64,000 bases of DNA from Caballeronia glathei (GTDB lineage: Bacteria; Pseudomonadota; Gammaproteobacteria; Burkholderiales; Burkholderiaceae). The notes beneath the pieces were generated by a model. It saw nothing but the letters and a program-made list of their open reading frames with translations. It ran no database searches and was not told where the DNA came from. Where the stretch lies: contig NZ_JFHC01000017.1 of NCBI RefSeq assembly GCF_000698595.1, positions 48,206 to 112,205 of the forward strand. Direction: 5' to 3'. The first letter of the stretch is position 1, and each line of letters begins with the position of its first letter. Positions 9,933-17,057 of the stretch are shown piece by piece. The translations under genes and the position numbers were made by a program.

Positions 9933-10436
9933 TCATCGTTCGCTCTGGCGCGCCAGCAACTGCAGGTCCTGGTCGCCCAGCTTCAGCAGCGCCTTCGCGG
10001 GGCCGCCGTCCAGCCGCACGCGATGCGCGCCCGGCGTCTGATAGTCGGCGAACACGAGCACGCCCGCGGCGCGCTCGCCATCGAACGCGAACGGCGCTTC
10101 GATGATCTGCTGCCCGGGCACGACTTCATACGACAGCACGCTGAGTTCTTTCGGATAGTCGCGCCGCAACTGCTCGCGCTGCGCGAACCATTTTGCAGAC
10201 GGCAGGCCAAGCAGCATGTCGAACAGTTGAGGATTGCGCACGAGGACCGCATCCACGGCAATCGGCGTATCGAGATTCGCCTGCGTGGCAACGTCGATCG
10301 ACAGCGTATCCACGTTGACACGCGGCAGGGAGCTGGAGCAGCCGGCCACGCACAGTGCCGCGAGAAGCGGCATCGAGCGCCAGGCGGCCATAAGCCGGTC
10401 GCGCCGGCTGCCGGCGCGTCGCAACGCGATGATCAC
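9933..10436 (-). CDS. tssJ: T6SS outer-membrane lipoprotein TssJ
   Basis: Signal peptide with a lipobox ending in VAGC (CVAGCSSS), then a small beta-rich domain typical of TssJ (ANLDTPIAVDAVLVRNPQLFDMLL, then GVLVFADYQTPGAHRVRL). It anchors TssM to the outer membrane. The start is uncertain. I chose GTG at 10436 because AGGGG lies about 8 bp upstream, giving 167 aa. An ATG at 10391 (MAAWRSMPLLAAL) gives a more compact signal peptide and is a good alternative. First gene of the leftward T6SS arm; its promoter should lie in the divergent region to the right. Confidence 0.88.
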   Translation of the reverse strand: MIIALRRAGSRRDRLMAAWRSMPLLAALCVAGCSSSLPRVNVDTLSIDVATQANLDTPIAVDAVLVRNPQLFDMLLGLPSAKWFAQREQLRRDYPKELSVLSYEVVPGQQIIEAPFAFDGERAAGVLVFADYQTPGAHRVRLDGGPAKALLKLGDQDLQLLARQSER

Positions 10437-10715
10437 TTGGCTACCCCTATCACTGTGTCCGTTGTTATGCCGAAGGCAAAGCCGGCATGCTCTTTCTTTG
10501 ATTCTCTTTCTAAGCATTGCGCCTCGGCGGCGCACGAGCGCCGCGCGTAGTCTACAAGTACCGCCATGCGTACCGCAATCTCCGCTTGCAGAAAAAACGC
10601 GGCTCAAAAAACGGACGGGCCGCTTGCGCCTGCTTTCCCTCTGCATTTGCCCGACCGCCAGAAAGCGGTGCAATGCCCTTCAATAGACCGGTATCGTGCG
10701 TCACGCAAATTTTGT

Positions 10716-10744
10716 TTGAAATTCGCTGCGGACTATCGTAGAGT
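10716..10744 (+). promoter_or_regulatory. Sigma-70-like promoter in the T6SS divergent region
   Basis: TTGAAA, a 17-bp spacer, then TAGAGT. The -35 matches consensus at five of six positions and the -10 at four of six. The predicted start is near 10751, about 320 bp before tssB. Because an intrinsic terminator follows about 100 bp later, this promoter may drive a short transcript rather than the full tss operon. Confidence 0.45.
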
Positions 10745-10839
10745 CATTTAAGTCAGATGTTTATGCCGCTGGCGGATTTTTTCAAGTTCCTTTTGCAAAT
10801 CCATTAGCCGCGGCATACCGGGAGCAGATGCGTGGGGCG

Positions 10840-10859
10840 GGGCAACGGGTGCCCTTTTT
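10840..10859 (+). terminator. Rho-independent terminator upstream of tssB
   Basis: Perfect 5-bp stem GGGCA/TGCCC with a 5-base loop (ACGGG), followed directly by five T residues. It points rightwards toward tssB with no coding sequence before it, so it would end a transcript of about 110 nt from the promoter at 10716-10744, or act as a leader attenuator. Confidence 0.45.
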
Positions 10860-10900
10860 GTGCCGACGTACGCGCCAATCCGGTGCAGGCATGCGGTACG

Positions 10901-10917
10901 ACGTTGCAGTACAACGT
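10901..10917. promoter_or_regulatory. Inverted repeat ACGTTG-N5-CAACGT, possible operator
   Basis: Perfect 6-bp arms separated by five bases, in AT-richer sequence 158 bp upstream of tssB. The spacing suits a dimeric regulator. No regulator gene lies in the T6SS locus itself, so the binding protein is unknown. Confidence 0.3.
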
Positions 10918-11074
10918 ATATGCAATTGTTCGGGCGGCTGCATGGTTGTCTGCTGCATCGGCGCTGTAAGCCGGGCAGCGGAAACCGTGCTTATCGCAAA
11001 AGAATAAGAAAGGCAAAAAAAAACGCTGCACTACGCATTCAAAGCAATAAAAGAAGATTCCCGTTGAGGTGACC

Positions 11075-11638
11075 ATGTCCGACAGTACCCAGCATTGGTT
11101 CGAAAGGAACCGTCCGCCGCGCGTGCAAATCACGTACGACGTCGAAACCGGTAATGCAATTGAAAAAAAGGAATTGCCAATGGTAGTCGGCGTACTCGCC
11201 GATCTATCAGGTAATCCGGAAAAGCCGCTGCCGAAAATGACGGAACGTCGTTTTGTGGATATCGACCGCGACAATTTCAACGAAGTAATGAAATCCATCG
11301 GTCCGCGCGCTACGCTGCAGGTGGATAACACGCTCGCCGCCGATGGCAGCAAGATCAATCTCGCGCTCAAATTCGAGCACATCGACGACTTCGACCCGGT
11401 GCGCATCGTCCAGCAGATCGCGCCGCTCAAGCAGCTCTACGATGCGCGGCTGCGCCTGCGTGACCTGCTCACGAAGCTCGACGGCAACGACGAGCTCGAC
11501 AAGCTGCTGCAGGAAGTGGTGCACAACACGCAAGGTCTTGCGGAGATCAAGTCCGCTCATCCCGCGGATGCGCCGGTCGCGCAGCTGCCTGCGCCGGAAG
11601 GTGATGACGCCCCCGCCGGCGACGCGCCTGCCAACTAA
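11075..11638 (+). CDS. tssB: T6SS sheath small subunit TssB (VipA)
   Basis: 187 aa starting MSDSTQHWFERNRPPRVQITYDV, followed by the hallmark stretch PMVVGVLADLSGNP and RRFVDIDRDNFNEVMKSI. TssB pairs with TssC to form the contractile sheath. The ATG at 11075 is preceded by GAGGTGACC; a GTG two codons earlier is possible but less likely. The C terminus is acidic and Pro/Ala-rich. First gene of the rightward arm, 23 bp before tssC. Confidence 0.95.
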   Translation: MSDSTQHWFERNRPPRVQITYDVETGNAIEKKELPMVVGVLADLSGNPEKPLPKMTERRFVDIDRDNFNEVMKSIGPRATLQVDNTLAADGSKINLALKFEHIDDFDPVRIVQQIAPLKQLYDARLRLRDLLTKLDGNDELDKLLQEVVHNTQGLAEIKSAHPADAPVAQLPAPEGDDAPAGDAPAN

Positions 11639-11661
11639 GCCCCGCATCCGAGGAGAAGCCG

Positions 11662-13140
11662 ATGTCCGAGATTCAAGCCGCGGCTGCGCCCGCGCAAATG
11701 GAAACGCTCACCCTGCTCGACCGCATCGTCCACGAAGGCCGCATGGCCCACGACGAGGAGCAGCAGCAGCATGCGCGCGAGCTGCTCGCCGAATTCGCGC
11801 TGCAGGTGCTCGACAAGAACATGACGGTGAGCCGCGATACCGTCGCGATGATCAATGCGCATATCCGCAAGATCGACGAGCTGATCAGCGAGCAGCTCAA
11901 CGCGGTGCTGCATCACCCTGACATGCAGTCGCTCGAATCGTCGTGGCGCGGGCTGCACTATCTCGTGAAGAACACCGAGACCGGCACGCGGCTCAAGCTG
12001 CGCCTGCTGAACGCGTCGAAGAAGGATTTGCAGAACGACCTCGAAAAGGCGATCGACGTCGACACGAGCGCGCTCTTCAAGAAGATCTACGAAGAAGAAT
12101 ACGGCACGTTCGGCGGCCATCCGTTCAGCCTGCTGATCGGCGACTACTACTTCACGCGCCAGACCCCCGACATCAGCCTGCTCGAAAAGCTCGCGTCGGT
12201 GGCGGCGGCCGCGCATGCGCCGTTCATCTCGGCCGCACACGCGCAACTGTTCGACATGGGCAGCTTCACCGAACTGAGCGTGCCCCGCGATCTGTCGAAA
12301 GTGTTCGAAACGATCGACATGCACCGCTGGCGCGAATTCCGCAAGAGCGAAGACTCGCGCTATGTCGCGCTCGTGCTGCCGCACGTGCTGATGCGCCGTC
12401 CGTACCATCCGGACAGCAACCCGGTGGAGGGCATGAACTTCACTGAAAGCGTCGACGGCACGGATCACTCGAAATACCTGTGGGGCAACGCGGCCTACGC
12501 GCTCGGCCAGCGCATCACGAACGCGTTCGCGCAGTACAGCTGGTGCGCAGCAATTCGCGGCGTGGAAGGCGGCGGCGCGGTCGAAAAGCTGCCTGACCAC
12601 ATCTTCCAGACGGCCGCGGGCGACAAGGCGATGAAGTGCCCGACCGAAGTCGCGATCACCGACCGCCGCGAAAAGGAGCTCGATTCGCTCGGCTTCATCG
12701 CGCTGTGCCACAAGAAGAACGAAGGGGTTGCCGTCTTCTTCGGCGGACAGACGGCGAACAAGCCCGCCGTCTACAACACGAATGAAGCGACGGCTAACGC
12801 GCGCATCTCGGCGATGCTTCCGTATGTGCTCGCCGCATCGCGTTTCGCGCATTACATCAAGGTGATCATGCGCGACAAGGTCGGCAGCTTCATGACACGC
12901 GACAACGTGCGTGCGTACCTGAACACGTGGATCGCGGATTACGTGCTGGTCAACGACAACGCGCCGCAGGAAATCAAGGCGCAGTATCCGCTGCGCGAGG
13001 CGCGCGTCGACGTGACCGAGGTTGCCGGCAAGCCCGGCGCCTATCGGGCCACGGTCTTCCTCCGGCCGCACTTTCAGCTCGAGGAGCTGACCGCGTCGAT
13101 TCGCCTCGTCGCAACGCTGCCGCCGCCGGCCGCCGGCTGA
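11662..13140 (+). CDS. tssC: T6SS sheath large subunit TssC (VipB)
   Basis: 492 aa of normal length. Hallmarks include ESSWRGLHYLVKNTETG, EEEYGTFGGHPFSLLIGDYYF, FDMGSFTELSVPRDLSKVF and the C-terminal YLNTWIADYVL. With TssB it polymerises around the Hcp tube and contracts to fire it. An AGGAGAAG ribosome binding site precedes the ATG. Confidence 0.96.
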   Translation: MSEIQAAAAPAQMETLTLLDRIVHEGRMAHDEEQQQHARELLAEFALQVLDKNMTVSRDTVAMINAHIRKIDELISEQLNAVLHHPDMQSLESSWRGLHYLVKNTETGTRLKLRLLNASKKDLQNDLEKAIDVDTSALFKKIYEEEYGTFGGHPFSLLIGDYYFTRQTPDISLLEKLASVAAAAHAPFISAAHAQLFDMGSFTELSVPRDLSKVFETIDMHRWREFRKSEDSRYVALVLPHVLMRRPYHPDSNPVEGMNFTESVDGTDHSKYLWGNAAYALGQRITNAFAQYSWCAAIRGVEGGGAVEKLPDHIFQTAAGDKAMKCPTEVAITDRREKELDSLGFIALCHKKNEGVAVFFGGQTANKPAVYNTNEATANARISAMLPYVLAASRFAHYIKVIMRDKVGSFMTRDNVRAYLNTWIADYVLVNDNAPQEIKAQYPLREARVDVTEVAGKPGAYRATVFLRPHFQLEELTASIRLVATLPPPAAG

Positions 13141-13241
13141 GGATTGCCGGCCGCGCGCCGGCGTCACGCACCGTTACCACGATCACGCAGCGCGGCCTTC
13201 CAGGTACGCGCCGCTTTCATACGCTTCAGGAGCGCTCATTC

Positions 13242-13742
13242 ATGGATTCGATCATTCTCGACCTCGGCAGCGACATCAAGGGCGAATGCACGCTCGAGGG
13301 ATATACCGACAAGATCGAGCTGATGTCTTACAGCCATAACGTGGCGATGCAGGTCACCAACGACGTCAGCAACTCGGAGCGAACATCGGGCAAGCCGCAT
13401 GTGGGCGAATTCACCGTGACGAAATTCGTCGACGTGGCAACGCCGACGCTCAACGAGTACTGCTGCGGCGGCAAGGCCATCGCAACCGCAACCGTCATCG
13501 TCGGCCGCAATGCCGCCGAAAGCGACGGGAAGATCATGCCGTTCATCACCTATACGCTCAACAACGTCGTGCTCAGCAACGTCAGCGTGTCCGGCGGCGC
13601 GGGCGGCAAGCCGGTCGAAACGATGTCGCTGAACTTCACGAAGATCAAGTGGGAGCTGACCGCGCAGAAGGACGACGGCTCGAAGGAAGGCACAGCCGCA
13701 GCGACGTGGGACATGGCCGCAAACAAGGTAGTCAAACAATAA
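13242..13742 (+). CDS. hcp: T6SS tube protein Hcp (TssD)
   Basis: 166 aa, Hcp1 family: MDSIILDLGSDIKGECTLEG, SYSHNVAMQV, GEFTVTKFVDVATPTL, then MSLNFTKIKWELT near the C terminus. Hexameric rings stack into the secreted inner tube and can chaperone small effectors. The start is set by AGGAGCGCTCATTC before the ATG; upstream in-frame sequence is not protein-like. It is a plain Hcp with no C-terminal effector extension. Confidence 0.95.
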   Translation: MDSIILDLGSDIKGECTLEGYTDKIELMSYSHNVAMQVTNDVSNSERTSGKPHVGEFTVTKFVDVATPTLNEYCCGGKAIATATVIVGRNAAESDGKIMPFITYTLNNVVLSNVSVSGGAGGKPVETMSLNFTKIKWELTAQKDDGSKEGTAAATWDMAANKVVKQ

Positions 13743-13769
13743 GATGCGCCCACCGGGGATTGAACGCCG

Positions 13770-14243
13770 ATGCCGTCCGTAGCGCCCCCTGTAACGCCGA
13801 TGCCGCTCTTCGAGCGGCTCGAGGACAACGCCCCCTTCGTGGCCGACGAGGCGCTGGTTCAGCGCACGCTCGGCGCCGACGCGCTGCGCCAGTCGGTACG
13901 TGCGGAACTGATTCGCCTTCTGAACACGCGGCGCGCGAAGGCGCGCGATAAGCGGCCGCTCGACGTGCTTCACTACGGACTGCCGGACTGGAGCGCGAAC
14001 TCCGCCGCGCGAAGCGTGGATCGCGCCGAGCTGGAGCGCGACGTCGTCGAGGCGGTTCGCGCGTTCGAGCCGCGCCTGCAGCAGCCTCGCGCGCAGGTGG
14101 AACCGGACCCGGAAGCGCCGTGGCGGCTGCGCCTGCGCATCACGGGCAGCCTGAGCGCGGGCGATCACGCATGGCCCGTGGCGTACGTCGCGCAACTGAT
14201 GGACGGCCAGCCGGTCGGAATCGTCGATGAACGACTCGCTTGA
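13770..14243 (+). CDS. tssE: T6SS baseplate protein TssE (gp25-like)
   Basis: 157 aa with the gp25/lysozyme-like fold signature LFERLEDN near the N terminus, VRAELIRLLNTRRAK and LDVLHYGLPDWS in the middle, then VVEAVRAFEPRLQQ. It is part of the baseplate wedge that starts sheath assembly. It overlaps tssF by 17 bp, indicating coupled translation. Confidence 0.93.
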   Translation: MPSVAPPVTPMPLFERLEDNAPFVADEALVQRTLGADALRQSVRAELIRLLNTRRAKARDKRPLDVLHYGLPDWSANSAARSVDRAELERDVVEAVRAFEPRLQQPRAQVEPDPEAPWRLRLRITGSLSAGDHAWPVAYVAQLMDGQPVGIVDERLA

Positions 14244-16014
14244 CGACCTGCTTCTCGACTACTACCAGCGCGAGCTGAGCTATCTGCGGCGCGCGAGCGA
14301 AAGCTTCGCACAGCGCTATCCGAAGATCGCGCGCCGGCTGGAGCTGGGGCCGGGCGAAAGCGCCGATCCACACGTCGAACGTCTCATCGAAAGTTTCGCC
14401 GTCTTGACCGCGCGCATCCAGCGCACCCTCGACGACGAGTATTCGGAGCTGACCGACGGGCTGCTCGAGCAATTCTATCCGTACGTGTCGCGGCCGCTGC
14501 CGTCGATGACGATCGTGCAGTTCGAAGCGGACGCGACCCAGGGCAGCGTCGCCGAAGGCTACACGGTGCCGCGCGAGACGCCACTGCAGCACGTCACGTC
14601 CAACGGCACGACGATCCGCTGGCGCACTTCCGCCGACGTCACGCTGTGGCCGATCGAGCTGCAGGATGCCCAGATCCTCAATGCCGAAGAAGCGCAGGCC
14701 GCGACCGGCGAGCCGACGCTGCAGGCAGCCCTGCGCCTGTCGCTGAGATGCACGGGCCTGCACACGTTCGGCGCGCTGCCGGTGAGGCGGCTGCGCGTTC
14801 GGCTCGCGGGTTCGCCGGTCACTGCCGCCGCCCTTTACGATCTGCTGTGTGCCCATGCCGCCGGGGCGTATCTGCAGACGCCGGGCGAAGCGCCGCGCCG
14901 CCTGGCGGGCCGGCCCGAACCGGTCGGCTTCGACGACAAGCAGGCACTGTTGCCGCTCGAAGACGGCGTTCATCCCGCCTGCCGGCTCCTCGTCGAATAC
15001 TTTGCCTTTCCCGAGAAGTTCGCGTTCTTCGACCTGCCGTTCGTGCCGTCGGCCGACGCGGGCAACCAGCTCGACCTGCTGATCGGTTTCACCGCTGCGC
15101 CGGGCGGCAGGCTCACGCTGCATGCCCACGACTTCGCGCTCGGCTCGACGCCCGCGATCAATCTTTTTGCGCGCACCTCCGAGCCGCTGCGGCCCGACGG
15201 CACCCAGCGCGAAATGCGCGTGAGTCCGGATGCGCACCGCGAGGCGAGCAGCGAGATCTACGCGGTGCGCATGGTACGCTCGGTGCAGGGCCGCGATGTC
15301 GTGGAAGTCCCGCCCTATTACGGCGTCCAGCACGGCACGGGCGCGACGCTCTACTGGCACGCGCGGCGCGTGACCGGCATGCATCCGTCACGTCCCGGCA
15401 GCGACATCATGCTGACCTTCGTCGATACGCGCTTCGATCCGGTCACGCCCAGTACGCGCACGCTGACGGCCGGGCTGCTGTGCACGAACCGGCACCTCGC
15501 GCAAGCGCTCGAACCGGGCGCCCCGTTGTCATTCGAAGCGCCGGGTCCGGTCGCGAGCGTGCGGATCGCCCATCGGCCGACGCCGCAAATCGCCGCTTCA
15601 CTCGACGGAAGTTCGCGCTGGCGGCTCGCGTCCCAGTTCGTGCTGAACCACGCTTCGCTGGTCGCCGGTCCGGATGCGCTGCAGACGCTGCGCGAGATGC
15701 TCGAACTGCACAACCTCGCAGCGAGTCCCGCTGCCCAGCGGCAGATTGCGGGACTGAGCGCGGTGGCGAGCGAGCCGATCGTCGCGCATGTCGGCGACGA
15801 CTTGTGGCGCGGCTGGCGCAATGGCCTCAAGGTGCGCATCGAACTCGACGGCACGCATTTCGTCGGCACGAGCACGGTGATGTTTTCCGGGGTGCTTGCG
15901 CACTTCTTTTCGCTCTACGCGAGCGTCAACCGTTTCGTCCATACCGCGCTGGTGCGCAATGGCAGGGAGATTCACGCATGGCGGCCGAAACAGGGCAGTC
16001 CGCTCGTTCTTTAG
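14227..16014 (+). CDS. tssF: T6SS baseplate protein TssF
   Basis: 595 aa, VasA/ImpG family. The N terminus DDLLLDYYQRELSYLRRASESFA with YPKIARRLEL and VERLIESFAVLTARIQ is diagnostic. The C-terminal region ends FSLYASVNRFVHTALV...REIHAWRPK, as in other TssF. Two TssF and one TssG form each baseplate wedge. It overlaps both tssE (17 bp) and tssG (37 bp). Confidence 0.95.
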   Translation: MNDSLDDLLLDYYQRELSYLRRASESFAQRYPKIARRLELGPGESADPHVERLIESFAVLTARIQRTLDDEYSELTDGLLEQFYPYVSRPLPSMTIVQFEADATQGSVAEGYTVPRETPLQHVTSNGTTIRWRTSADVTLWPIELQDAQILNAEEAQAATGEPTLQAALRLSLRCTGLHTFGALPVRRLRVRLAGSPVTAAALYDLLCAHAAGAYLQTPGEAPRRLAGRPEPVGFDDKQALLPLEDGVHPACRLLVEYFAFPEKFAFFDLPFVPSADAGNQLDLLIGFTAAPGGRLTLHAHDFALGSTPAINLFARTSEPLRPDGTQREMRVSPDAHREASSEIYAVRMVRSVQGRDVVEVPPYYGVQHGTGATLYWHARRVTGMHPSRPGSDIMLTFVDTRFDPVTPSTRTLTAGLLCTNRHLAQALEPGAPLSFEAPGPVASVRIAHRPTPQIAASLDGSSRWRLASQFVLNHASLVAGPDALQTLREMLELHNLAASPAAQRQIAGLSAVASEPIVAHVGDDLWRGWRNGLKVRIELDGTHFVGTSTVMFSGVLAHFFSLYASVNRFVHTALVRNGREIHAWRPKQGSPLVL

Positions 16015-17057
16015 CGCAGCGCCTTTTCGACGAGCCGTATGCGTTCGAGTTTGCACAGGCCGTGCGCCTGTTCGAACTGCTGCGGGCGGACGCGGTGCCG
16101 CTCGGCACCGGTCTCGACCCGCGCGCAGAAGCAGTGGGCCTGACCGGCGCGCTCGCACCGCTGTTCCAGCCCAGCGCGCTCGGGCCGATACGTCGCGCCC
16201 CGCTGCGTTCGCTGGCATTCGCGGACAGCGCCGAACCGATCGCGCCGCAGCCGCAGCTTCAGGTGAACGGGTTCGCGCTTGGCGGCACTGAAGGTCCGTT
16301 ACCCGACGTGTACCAGGAATGGCTGCAGGACCGGCAGCGCAACAAGGACACGTCCGCGGTCGCGTTCCTCGACCTGTTCCAGCACCGGCTGCTTGCGTTG
16401 CTGTACCGCGCACAGCGCAAGTACCGCGTCGCCGATCCGTTTCTCGCGCCTGAGCACAGCCCGGTCGAAGTCATTCTGCGCGGTATCGCGGGCCTGAATC
16501 TGCGCGCGCGCCGTTGCGCCGATCCCGCCCCGGGCATCGACACCCGCGCGGTGCTCGCGCGCGCCGGGCTGTTTGCGAATCGGCGCCGGTCGCTTGCCGG
16601 CTTCGACTTGCTGGCGTCCCACCACTTCGGGCTGCAAGTCCGTACCGAGCCCTTCGCCGGGGGCTGGCGCCCGCTTCCCGAAGAGAGCCGCACGCACATC
16701 GGCCGTAACGGGCGCAATCATCTGCTCGGATCAGGCGCCGTGGCCGGCACGCGAATCTGGGACGAACACCGCGGCATCCGGATCGGCCTCGGGCCGCTGA
16801 ACCTCGACCAGTACGAGGCTTTCCTTCCCGGCGGACGGCACCACGCGCAACTGCGCGCGCTCGCCGCCGCTTACTTCGGCGACGACCTCTATCAACATAT
16901 CGAATTGCATCTTGCGCGCGGAGAACAGCCGCGCGCCCGGCTGTCTGCGAAGAAGCCGCTGCGCCTCGGCTGGACTGCGTGGGCCGGAACCGGCGCGACG
17001 CCCCCCGCGCGCACCGCGCGCATGACCATCGCGGGCGGCCGCGGAGCTTCATCATGA
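15978..17057 (+). CDS. tssG: T6SS baseplate protein TssG
   Basis: 359 aa, VasB/ImpH family: SLAQRLFDEPYAFEFAQAVRLFELL at the N terminus, then GPLPDVYQEWLQDR and DLFQHRLLALLYRAQRKYR. The start MAAETGQS lies inside the end of tssF; this is the first ATG that keeps the conserved N-terminal helix. It bridges TssF and TssK in the wedge. Its stop overlaps clpV as ATGA. Confidence 0.94.
   Translation: MAAETGQSARSLAQRLFDEPYAFEFAQAVRLFELLRADAVPLGTGLDPRAEAVGLTGALAPLFQPSALGPIRRAPLRSLAFADSAEPIAPQPQLQVNGFALGGTEGPLPDVYQEWLQDRQRNKDTSAVAFLDLFQHRLLALLYRAQRKYRVADPFLAPEHSPVEVILRGIAGLNLRARRCADPAPGIDTRAVLARAGLFANRRRSLAGFDLLASHHFGLQVRTEPFAGGWRPLPEESRTHIGRNGRNHLLGSGAVAGTRIWDEHRGIRIGLGPLNLDQYEAFLPGGRHHAQLRALAAAYFGDDLYQHIELHLARGEQPRARLSAKKPLRLGWTAWAGTGATPPARTARMTIAGGRGASS

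Larger units (their letters stand above)
10437..11074. other. Divergent T6SS intergenic region
   Basis: 638 bp between tssJ and tssB with no convincing protein-coding gene. It is more AT-rich than its surroundings. It holds a rightward sigma-70-like promoter (10716-10744), a rightward intrinsic terminator (10840-10859) and an inverted repeat (10901-10917), listed separately. An A-rich tract near 11015 precedes the tssB ribosome binding site. I looked for a sigma-54 GG-N10-GC element and found none that is convincing. Confidence 0.6.
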
